Positions 1 to 9,146 of a stretch of DNA of 64,000 bases are shown here, piece by piece; within the stretch, counting starts at the first letter, position 1, and every line of letters starts with the position of its first letter. The stretch spans positions 1,648,634-1,712,633 of the forward strand of contig NC_089181.1 in assembly GCF_947507565.1 (NCBI RefSeq), read 5' to 3'. The notes beneath the pieces were generated by a model that made no database searches, had not been told where the DNA came from, and saw nothing but the letters and a program-made list of their open reading frames with translations. The translations under genes and the position numbers were made by a program. Origin of the DNA: Oscarella lobularis (Eukaryota; Porifera; Homoscleromorpha; Homosclerophorida; Oscarellidae).

Positions 1-41
1 TTGACCACGCCCATTCAAGACAAGGTTTTTAATTAACTCAC

Positions 42-470
42 TCAGAATTTAAATTGTCCGAAAAATCTTAGCCTACTTTCATTATCCGTAACAAATTCGT
101 TTGCTACTTCTAAAAGATTTAGTTTGTCTAGTTCTTCTTTGTATGAGCTCAGCGTCATTAACTGATTTAGTCGCTCCTGCCCCGTTGAATTCCGAATATA
201 GGATTTAATTTTTCTCATAGTAGAGAAGGATCTCTCGCTTGTAGCATTTGTGGCAGGTAGAACAAAAAGTAAAGAAGATACAGTGCCGATTTGGCATAAA
301 ACGTTCTTCTAGTTTGGCGAAAGATTGCGTAGATATGTCAATAGATCGTTAATCATAACTTCATCAGGGGATTTGCCCTCAACTGCAAAGTTACATTGTA
401 GTATTTCTAGCTGTGCTGAAAGCTCTTCTTTGTGAAGATCGGCCTGTACATACATGTACACTAATCCGCT
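42..470 (-). pseudogene. hAT transposase C-terminal dimerisation region, decayed
   Basis: Reading the minus strand from about 470 down to a TGA at 44-42 gives the hallmark hAT C-terminal dimerisation block: LPATNATSERSFSTMRKIK, then a leucine-rich stretch with QERLNQLM, and an ending ANEFVTDNESRLRFFGQF. This region lets hAT (hobo/Activator/Tam3-like) transposases dimerise, and the same block occurs in domesticated ZMYM1-like proteins. The frame is interrupted by a TAG at 311-309, just before the conserved core, and nothing recognisable precedes about 470, so I read it as a decayed transposon remnant. An intron covering the TAG is possible, and so is a domesticated host gene whose other exons lie outside the window. 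I saw no terminal inverted repeats. Confidence 0.75.
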
Positions 471-504
471 ACACGTGATATAGCTACGGCCAGACTGCCT
501 AACG

Positions 505-3500
505 TCAATATAATTTTTTTGGCTTTACAAAATGTTGGTCCGGCAGCTGCCGGACCTGCCGGACCCGTCGCGCCGGCCCTGTAGTGACAAACCCACTAGA
601 CAAGACAGTACATGTAAGTTCAATCACCTTACCCCCGCCATCTGTCACGGTGCCATTTAACGATGTTGGCATCCGAAATGAAATCGTCACTTTCTCGCCT
701 ACATCTCCCATTAGTTGCACGTGGATAGATGTTTCCGTTTCCGTAACAGACTGAATTCTCTCTTCGGAGATGGGCACCAATTTGGTCATTTCTCCCAAGA
801 GAACCCAGCCGTTTGGAAACACGGGCGCCACGTGATATAATCCAAAATCCCAATTGCCGCATTCTGGCAACTTCACTGGATGTGACGCGTCGAACGGCTG
901 TGGCGGCGATGTCATATTGTGAGGATAACTGACCCACAGTTGCTCTGAAAACAATCGACCCCTGTCGCTTCGTACTTGAGGAAGATCAAGTAAATAGTCA
1001 GGGGTAAAGTTGAAGACGGACGTCATCTCAGCAGAAAAGATGTGATGCCATTGGAGATTGCGAATCTAAAAATAGTACGTTAAACCTATTTATGATCACA
1101 ACGTCTTTAGTATACTTGTGTGTGAGTCGTCCACACAATACCATTGAGTGCCTCTGTTTCAAAAGCAGCCTGAGTGAACATCGCGTTGGTTGCTCGCATT
1201 GGCTTTGTGGGCTTTAAAATTCTACCGTCTTCGGTGCTAGGTAAACATATGAAAATATTTTTACGTGTTGCAAATATACAGTACGTACCACGTCTGCATA
1301 ACAATATCCCTGTCCGTGAGGTTATAGCGGTCGCCCGGTCCTACGGGGCCAGTTGAGTAGACCGCTGAGAATGCTTCAAGTCTCGGATACATCTCTTCGG
1401 TCTTATCCGCGCACGTTGGTTGGTGAGGAAATGTATAAAAAGTCTAGAAAGACAAAAAATTGCCAAATACCGGGAGAGACTTTTTGCGTACGTCCTTGAA
1501 AGGAGCAATGCCCAAAGCCTCGGCAAAAATAGCCTGATACCCGATTTCCCACTGACTTGTATTGGCATGATAGTCGTGGCTAACTCGCGTCTGAGTGACA
1601 GAAGGAATTTCTAATGATTGCAGTAAATGACGAGGATACGGCATACAATATCTACACCACCAAAAATTCAGTAACCAGTATTTTGCCAATGTGTCTGCAT
1701 AGCACTAACTGTATGGTGAGTCCATGGCGTTGGGCTGCCTGACCCATCTGCAGCAGCCACGTCCGACCAAGCGTTACGTTTTCTTGAAGAGCCTTAACTT
1801 TCCGAACACAGTTAACAGCCAATCCTGTTCATAGACAAAAAGACCCCAATCTCTTTTTGCCGTGCCCAAGAGAAAATCCCAGAAATCTTGCGTCACGGGC
1901 AACGACGCACTTTCTTCAACGATGAAATCAAATTGACCACCATTCTGCTTAGCGTAGTCGGTTTCAGGTGACCTTAATTAATTAACTAATTAATTAATTG
2001 TATAGCGGAAAAAATTAATCCTCAATTAAAGTTTAAGTTACAAGGCAACATGAAAGAATGCACGATTAGTTATAGTTTCTACCATTCTTCCACGGAGACT
2101 CCCCAACTTGTAAACTAATGTACACTAATTCCATTTCTTTCTTACCAAAATCGATTGTGAGCAAAAAGTGGCCATCCCGTCCGGTTGTGAAGATACGAGA
2201 GTCCGTGCGGAAAGACTTCAGGCATTGCTGTCCAGTTCTTTACACCGCCGTGCTTGCCCTTAAAGTACCACCAAGAGTCGAGCTAGAAATCACCTTTATT
2301 CAGCGCCTATACAGTACATCAGTATCTAAGCAGAGTTACTTGAAGATATCGAAACGGAATATTTTTCTGCTCGGCTGCTTCGTAAACTTGTAACATCGTC
2401 TGCTCATAATTGACTTCACCTTTATAATAATGATAGCAAGCTCCGTTGTCTGTCCAATATCTACAGAGAAATATATTTATTCAACGATTTCAGCCGCATG
2501 CCGATTTGTGCTGCAAGGTGCCGGTACGTTCTTACGTCTACGGTAAATTAAATCGCGCCTGTATACCCGATGTAGTTATTTGAAAAATCGGCTTCTCTGA
2601 AAGCATCTGTTTTCCCATAGCGTTCTCTCATCAGTCTTCCCCATCCCGCATAGGCATCGTTGACGCCGCTTCCTGCGTAGAAAACGGTCTCGTACTCGAA
2701 TCCCTTAGGAATCTAGAGGAAACATGAATGTCGACAACCGTACGTTGAGACGCGTTCTCATGCCATTAACCTCTACTGCCTTTCCCAGCAATCCAAAGCT
2801 GAGATAATTACTCTTCTTATCCATTCCTGTCCAAGACGACTGGCTTGCAGCCATGAACTGACTTGCAGGCGACATGATCAAAGCGTTTTGCATGTCTTTA
2901 TCGAAAACAGTCACAGGACCGCCATCACCGCCACCAGGAAGAGACGCTGCTGACGTCCAATCCATGATTGACGTTCCACTGGACACAGCAAAGTCTTTAG
3001 TCAAACAAACAATTAAACTAAGTCAAATAATAATAATTTTTTCTTACTTCCACCAAAGTAAGTCGTAACTCCGAACTGGCCTTTTTCACCCTCAATAACA
3101 ACAGATGGGAATCTGCTCATTATCTCATCTGCACTTGGCGCTTGCGTCTTTTCGGCTCCGTTTGGATAATGCTGCACGAATGATATTATAGGAAAATTTT
3201 CGTACGTTCGAAAAGATGTCAAGAACGTGATGTCACTCTTTCCTTGCCATTCAAGTTCGATTGCATTGAACGGACCCCAGAAGTCCATGCCCGTGTAATT
3301 CGAGTGATTCATCAGCTTGAGACTTCCGTCCTCGGTCGTCATCCAAGCCCCGTTTGCGTGGACACTCGTTGGACCGCTTCGGAACCACTTTGAGCCGGAC
3401 ACAGTTATCGTGTACGATCCGTCGTCTGTGTTCACGTTCAGATCAATAATAGAGGAGCGGCCACGAAGTGCTTCGCTTCCTGCTAATAATAGAGTCAGTG

Positions 3501-3516
3501 CTATAACAGCAAACAT
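505..3516 (-). CDS. Secreted glycosidase-like protein, copy 1 (probable frameshift)
   Basis: Multi-exon gene, 5' end at 3516 with signal peptide MFAVIALTLLLAGSEALRG. Later exons carry the motifs FRYLQ, LDSWWYFKGKHGG, HNRTGWPLFAHNRFW, FVYEQDWL, CMPYPRHLL, STGPVGPGDRYNL and GRILKPTKP. The alternation of LDSWWY, a FPHGL segment and an acidic FVYEQD strand resembles TIM-barrel glycosidases of the GH36/alpha-galactosidase kind, but I cannot name the family. Each exon has a counterpart in copy 2 immediately upstream. Around 1797-1808 the frame shifts by one base relative to copy 2: the frame after FVYEQDWL runs into a stop, while ENVTLGRTWLLQMG continues in another frame. The last about 25 residues (arginine-rich, after GFVTTGPARR) also differ from copy 2. 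Either this copy is a young pseudogene or the frameshift is a sequence error. Confidence 0.6.
538..555. repeat. 18-bp perfect palindrome in GC-rich patch
   Basis: gtccggcagctgccggac is its own reverse complement. It sits in the aberrant 3' end of glycosidase-like copy 1, inside a patch of repeated ccgg tracts, close to where similarity to copy 2 stops. It may mark the duplication breakpoint. Confidence 0.5.
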
Positions 3517-3584
3517 TGACTAGGAAGCGAAAAGAATTATAGATGGGTTAGATCAAGAAAGAAATTGAGCTCCTTACGATCTCA

Positions 3585-3640
3585 AGTCGAAGTCTGGTGC
3601 ATCACGTGGAATGCTCGTCTCCTCACGTGCTCCAGCCCAC
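3585..3640 (-). promoter_or_regulatory. Paired CACGTG E-boxes upstream of glycosidase-like copy 1
   Basis: Two CACGTG hexamers (3604-3609 and 3623-3628) lie about 90-110 bp upstream of the copy 1 start codon. The same arrangement, with flanking similarity, recurs upstream of copy 2 near 6565-6592 and again near 27652-27675. Palindromic CACGTG is the classic bHLH/bHLH-Zip site. A promoter role is inferred from position and conservation between copies. Confidence 0.4.
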
Positions 3641-3709
3641 TACAAACGAAAACAAAACCCGAAAAGAAAAAAATAAGTACAAATCGCTTTTATCATGTTT
3701 TCCTGACGT

Positions 3710-6480
3710 TCACATGCACGTGCTGTCGGGTACTGAAATCGTGACAAAGCCGTTGGACAAGACGGCGCACGTAACTTCGATCACCTTGCCGTCACTACTA
3801 TTCGATGATGCTGGCATCCAAAATGAAATCGTCACTTTTTCGCCGACGCTTCCCACCAGTTGCACGTGAACAGACGTCTCCGTTTCGGCAACCGACTGAA
3901 TTCTCTTCTCAGAAATGGGCACCAATTTGGCCATTTCGCCCAAGACAACCCAGCCGTTTGGAAACACGGGAGCAACGTGATACAGCCCAAAATCCCATTT
4001 CTCGCACGGAGGCAATTTCAGAGGATGCGACGCGTCAAACGGCTGCGGAGGTGACGTCATATTGTGAGGATAACTGATCCACGACTGCTCCGAAAACAAT
4101 CGAACGCCGTCGTCGTTGGGCTCTCGATGAAGATCAAGCAAATCGTCAGGAGTGAAGTCGAAGGCAGACACCATCTCAACAGAGAAGATGTGATGCCACT
4201 GGAGACCGCCAATCTAAAACAGTCTAAAGTAACAACAAATAGCCCCATTCGTTTCTCTGATACTTTCGTATGAGTCGTCCACACGGATCCGTTGGGTCCA
4301 CCTGCTCCAAAAGCCGCTTGAATAAACATTGCATTGATTGCTCTCATTGGTTTCGTAGGCTTTAGAATTCGGCCGTCTTCAGCGCTAACATTCATGCTGA
4401 CATAAGGAATAATGCATAAGATTGAACCTACCACGTCAGCATGACAATACTCCTGTCTGTAAGGTTGTAGCGATCGCCTGGTCCCACGGGACCAGTTGAG
4501 TAAACTGCCGAGAAGGCTTCGAGTCTTGGATACATCTCGTCGTTCTTGTTTGCACACATCGGTTGATGAGGAAACGTATAGAAAGTCTAGTGAAACAAAA
4601 AACCTTGATACATCTCTATCATTTTTGTACGTACGTACGTCCTTGAATGGAGCAATGCCCAGTGCTTCTGCAAAGATCGCCTGGTAGCCAATATCCCATT
4701 GGCTTACTAAAGCGTTTTGATAGTCGGCGCTGAATCGTGACTGCGTGACAGATGGAATTTCAAATGTTTGCAGCAAATGACGAGGGTATGGCATGCAATA
4801 CCTAGATTGCTTGACATTAATTAATTAATCAAAAACAAGGAGACGTCCTTTCTCTCAAACTTACTGTATGGTCAGCCCGTAGCGTTGAGCGGCTTTTCCC
4901 ATTTGCAATAGCCACGTCCGACCCAAAGTAACATTTTCTCTCATCGCTTTCAAATCGTTAGATGCCTTTGACATCGCATCCTGTTCATAGACAAAAAGAC
5001 CCCAATCTCTCTTCGCCGTTCCCATCAAATTGTCCCAGCAATCTTGCGACACGGGCAAAGCCATTCTGTCTTCAACGATGAAGTCAAATTTGCCGCCATT
5101 TTGCTTTGCATCATCGGCTTCAGGTGACCTTAAATGTGATTACACACGATAGAGACTGTGATTCAACTAGTATTGTCTGCTCACCACCATCGATGGTGAG
5201 CAAAAATAGGCCATCCAGTCTTGTTGTGAAGATATGGAATTCCGTGAGGAAAAACGCTTGGCATCGCTGTCCAGTTTTTCGCACCGCCGTGCTGACCCTT
5301 GAAATACCACCAAGAGTCAAGCTAGAAAATCTCATTACCAAATGTATTGATCTACGGCAAGCAAAGACACACCTGAAGGTACCTAAACGGGATATTGTTC
5401 TGCATAGCTGCCTCATAGACTTGCAAGATCGAATCTTCGTAGTTGACTTCGCCGGGATAATAGTGATAGCAAGCTCCATTGTCTGTCCAGTATCTAAAAT
5501 CATCAAACATTCCAATGAACTCACATCGTATGAGTGACTATGTACCCAATATAGTTATTAGCAAAATCGGCTTCCCTGAACGCATCTGTCTTCCCATAGC
5601 GTTTTCTCATTAATCTTCCCCACTCCTTATACGCGTCGTTGACACCGTTGCCCGCGTAGAAAACCGTCTCATACTCGAATCCCTTGGGAATCTAAGAAAA
5701 GACATTTGGACAGTTGAGCAAAACGCTCTAGCACTCTAACGACTTCTGTCGCTGTTCCCAGCAATCCAAAGCTGAGATAATGACTCTTTTTATCCATTCC
5801 TTCCCAAACTGACTGACTCGCACCCATGAACTGACTTGCAGGCGACATGACCACAGCGTTCTGCATGTCTTTGTCAAAAACAGCCACAGGACCGCCGTCA
5901 TCACCCCCAGGTAGAGATGCAGCTAATGTCCAATCTATCGTCGTCGTACTACCAGTCTCTATAATAAAGATGTAAGAAAAGTGATTCAAAGCAAAACGAC
6001 TTCTCCCTTACTTCCGCCATGATCATGATACGTCGTGACTCCAAACTTACCTTTATCACCTTCAATGACAACTGCCGGAAAACTGCTCATTATCTCGTCT
6101 TTATTGGGAGCTTGTGTGTTCTTGGCTCCGTTTGGATACGATTGCACAAATGCAATCATAGGAAAATTTTCGTACGTTCGAAAGGATGCCAAGAACGTGA
6201 CGTCACTCTTTCCTTGCCATTCGAGTTCAGTTGCATTGAACGGACCCCAGAAGTCCGTGCCCGTGTAATTAGAGTAGTTCATCAGCTTAAGACTTCCGTC
6301 CTCGGTCGTCATCCAAGCCCCATTTGCGTGGACACTCGTTGGACCGCTTCGGAACCACTTTGAGCCGGACACAGTTATTGTGTACGATCCGTCGTCTGTG
6401 TTCACGTTCAGATCAATAGAGGAGCGGCCACGAAGTGCTTCGCTTCCTGCTAAGAGAGTTAGCGCTATAACAGCCAACAT
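3710..6480 (-). CDS. Secreted glycosidase-like protein, copy 2 (intact)
   Basis: Starts at 6480 with signal peptide MLAVIALTLLAGSEALRG and ends with a TAA/TAG-type stop at 3710 after VTISVPDSTCM. I read about ten exons with introns of roughly 50 nt. Examples are a donor at 6011 and an acceptor near 5964 (before ETGSTTTIDWTLAASLPGG), and a donor after RYLQ near 5372. Motifs in order: FDKDMQNAVVMSPASQFM, IPKGFEYETVFYAG, YWTDNGACYYHYYPG, LDSWWYFKGQHGGAKNW, GWPIFAHHRWW, KRDWGLFVYEQD, CMPYPRHLLQ, STGPVGPGDRYNL, GRILKPTKP, and a C-terminal beta-rich region with GLYHVAPVFPNGW. A lysosomal or extracellular carbohydrate-active enzyme of GH36-like fold is my best guess from this motif layout, not a firm family call. 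Tandem duplicate of the gene at 505-3516. Confidence 0.72.
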
Positions 6481-6539
6481 TGACTAGGAGGCGAAAAGAA
6501 CTATAGACTGGTTAGATCAAGAAAGAAATTGAGCTCCTT

Positions 6540-7060
6540 ACAATCTCAGTTGAAGTCTGGCGCATCACGTGGACTCGTCTTCTCACGTGCTCCAGCTCGC
6601 TTCAAACGAAAACCTACCCCATGTACTGATGTTCAATCTATCGTCGTCGTACTACCAGTCTCTATAATAAAGACTAAGAAAAGTTATTCAAAGGAAAGAG
6701 TCTTCTCGCTTACTTCCACCATGGTCATGATACGTTGTGACTCCAAACGAGCAATGACAACAGCTCAGCCTCAGTATCTTATCTTCATCCGGAGCTTGTT
6801 TTCGGCTCCGTTCGGATACGATTGCACGAATGCAATAACGGGACGCTTTCGTAGGTTCGAAAGGACGTCACAAATGCGACGTTGCTCTGTCCATACCTTC
6901 CGTTGAAAGGACGTCACAAATGCGACGTTGCTCTGTCTATACCATTGGATTCCGTTGAAGGGGCCTCAGAAGTGTCTGTAGTTAGGATTATTCATCAGCT
7001 TGAAACTTTCATATTCGGAAAACAAGCATCCAGTATCTCCGCTGAAGCCATACGCTTTCG
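6540..7060 (-). pseudogene. Degraded third copy of the glycosidase-like gene (5' part)
   Basis: 6560-6600 repeats the paired CACGTG promoter segment. 6640-6760 matches 5931-6055 of copy 2 almost base for base, including the exon 2 start, the short intron and the exon 1 end. 6770-7060 holds scrambled exon 1 matter: matches to the 6120-6190 region, a duplicated piece around 6855-6945 and a final piece resembling 6260-6300. No continuous frame remains. A duplicated ~40-bp segment (6862-6895 versus 6905-6938) shows further local rearrangement. Confidence 0.7.
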
Positions 7061-7082
7061 GAAGCCAATGGAGCAACCTCCC

Positions 7083-7108
7083 GTATATAGGCAAGTGTGG
7101 TATATAGG
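7083..7108 (+). promoter_or_regulatory. TATA-like elements before the collagen-FReD gene
   Basis: Two tatatag sequences (about 7084-7090 and 7101-7107) lie 31-38 and 14-20 bp ahead of the ATG at 7121. The first could place a transcription start just before the ATG. This is positional inference only. Confidence 0.3.
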
Positions 7109-7120
7109 GAGGAGGTGTGG

Positions 7121-8542
7121 ATGGAAATTGATCTTCTGTTCTTCTGCTTACTGAGCTACTATGCGACCGACGTGTCTTCTCAGGTAAACAGAATAAGACA
7201 GATTTCTTTGAGTCGAAGAACCTCTTTTCTACCACAGACATCGTCCACTGGGTGTGATAAACACATTGTTGGACCTCAAGGACTGCCAGGGCCGGTAGGA
7301 GCTCAAGGAGTGCCAGGGCCTGTAGGACCCCAAGGTTTACCTGGCACCATTGGTCCACCTGGATCCCCTGGTTCAGCAGGAAGAGAAGTGAGTTGCCATT
7401 TTGGCAAGTGATTTAGGAATAAGCCAATTGGTAGGGTCTTACTGGAGAGAGAGGATTATTAGGACCACGAGGATTAAAAGGTGATAAAGGAGACAGAGGA
7501 AATGCCGGTGTACAGGTACCACATGATTACGAAATTACCAAATGACCTAATTGATTATTTGCAAAAGGGAAAGACTGGAAAGGCTGGCCCAAAAGGCGAT
7601 AAAGGCAATCGAGGTTTTTCTGGCCTCACGGGACCCGTGGGGCCCAAGGGTCAGCATGGTCACAAAGGACAGGTGTTGTGCTATTAATTAATTAATTAAA
7701 CTAATGATTTTGAGAATTTTTGTTTTGTTAGAAAGGTGAACGGGGCATTCAAGGTCTTCCTGGTGTCATGCCTAGCAACACAATCGAGTCACTGCAAAAT
7801 CAACTCCAAGATCTTCAAAGTATACTTTGAAATGCTGCAGGTCACTTCTAATATAAAAATGAATGTAGAAATTGTGAGATCAATTTTCTGCGACTGCTCT
7901 TGTCTGCATAAGCGATCTCCTTATCTTTCAAGTGGCAGTTTCACAATTGCCTTTGAGGGACTTGGCCTCATTCCTGTGTACTGTGACATGGAGACCGATG
8001 GCGGAGGATGGACAGTCTTTCAAAGACGAAAGGATGGATCAGTTGATTTTAATCGTGAATGGAATGACTACGAAAGAGGATTTGGCAATCTTATTGGTGA
8101 CTATTGGCTTGGCTTAGCTCCCCTTCACCAGCTCTTGCAGCTAAATGGAGCAAACGAATTACGAATTGATTTGAAAGATTACTCAGGAAACAGTGCATAT
8201 GCCAAGTACAGTAGCGTTAATGTGGGAGACTCTACTTCCAAGTACAGATTAAGCGTTAGTGGGTACAGTGGTACAGCAGGTGATGCAATTACAGAGTCTG
8301 GACTTTCAGCTCGAAACGTGAATGGAATGAAGTTTTCGACAAAAGATCAAGACAATGATAGGACCGGTAATCACTGTGCTGCTTTGCTGAAGGGTGGTTG
8401 GTGGTTTAATGCCTGTCATCGTGCATTCCTGAATGGTTTGTATGGAAATGGTAGTGGCGCGAATCGTATCACTTGGCACACATGGAGAAAAACGTCATCT
8501 TTGTCATTTTCTGAAATGAAATTTAGAAAAAGGCATGAATAG
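7121..8542 (+). CDS. Collagen-fibrinogen-domain (ficolin-like) secreted protein
   Basis: Exon 1 (7121-7183) encodes signal peptide [21 protein letters not shown]. Exons 7238-7387, 7435-7515 and 7568-7672 are Gly-X-Y collagen exons in phase 0 ([39 protein letters not shown]), followed by 7732 onward ([11 protein letters not shown] plus a short coiled stretch). The last exon(s) to 8542 encode a fibrinogen-related domain: [56 protein letters not shown] and a final MKFR. This is the ficolin/tachylectin/FIBCD layout, so carbohydrate or acetyl-group recognition outside the cell is likely. I could not fix the intron joining the collagen part to the fibrinogen domain (about 7820-7900). Polyadenylation-type AATAAA occurs near 8596 and 8684. 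Confidence 0.85.
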
Positions 8543-9146
8543 CATGGAAGGGACTAACGTTTCTGTCACTGAGCCTTCCGTGTCAGTTTAGATGTAAATA
8601 AACGTACTCGTGGCAAGCGCCGTCCATTTCAGTTCTAAATAGGCAAGTTGACTGCATGTTCTGTCACATGTATCTGCAAACACAAATAAATGTTTGGATT
8701 GCTTCAAAGTAACATAACACATACTCCAATACATTTTCAGGAAAGCAGAGTTTTTGATCACAAGCTTCCCGGAGAGTCAATGTCTACCTCACACACAAGC
8801 TTAAATAGTACTAGAAGAAGCCCCACAAACCTCCGCCTAGACAATTGACCCTTTGCACAAGATAAGTAAGTATACACAGCTACAAGAAAGCGCAATCCCC
8901 AAAAAGCAACACCCCATTCTTAAAACTAATTAAAATCAGTCTTCTTTGCAACATAAGGCTTATATTGAACCTACGGTAGTGCATGTATCCCCATCCCCAT
9001 CCTTCACCCTCCCCATGCTGCGCCTGTTGCTGCTGCAAACATACTGACTCCCATACTGACTTTCATACTGCTAACACATATCACATATATTCGTTCCAGT
9101 GAACTATACACTTTCATCACTACTATAGGCAATCGAAAGTACTTCG
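8543..9146. other. Intergenic, convergent gene ends
   Basis: Between the fibrinogen-domain gene (+) and the PARP gene (-). Apart from AATAAA-type signals near 8596 and 8684 I see only AT-rich, unstructured sequence and no supportable gene. Confidence 0.6.

Noticed and set aside
7681-7700. TTAATTAA runs (also near 1980, 4818, 48615, 51645 and 59420) as mobile-element targets
   Set aside because: Simple AT repeats inside introns and spacers without flanking duplications or inverted termini.
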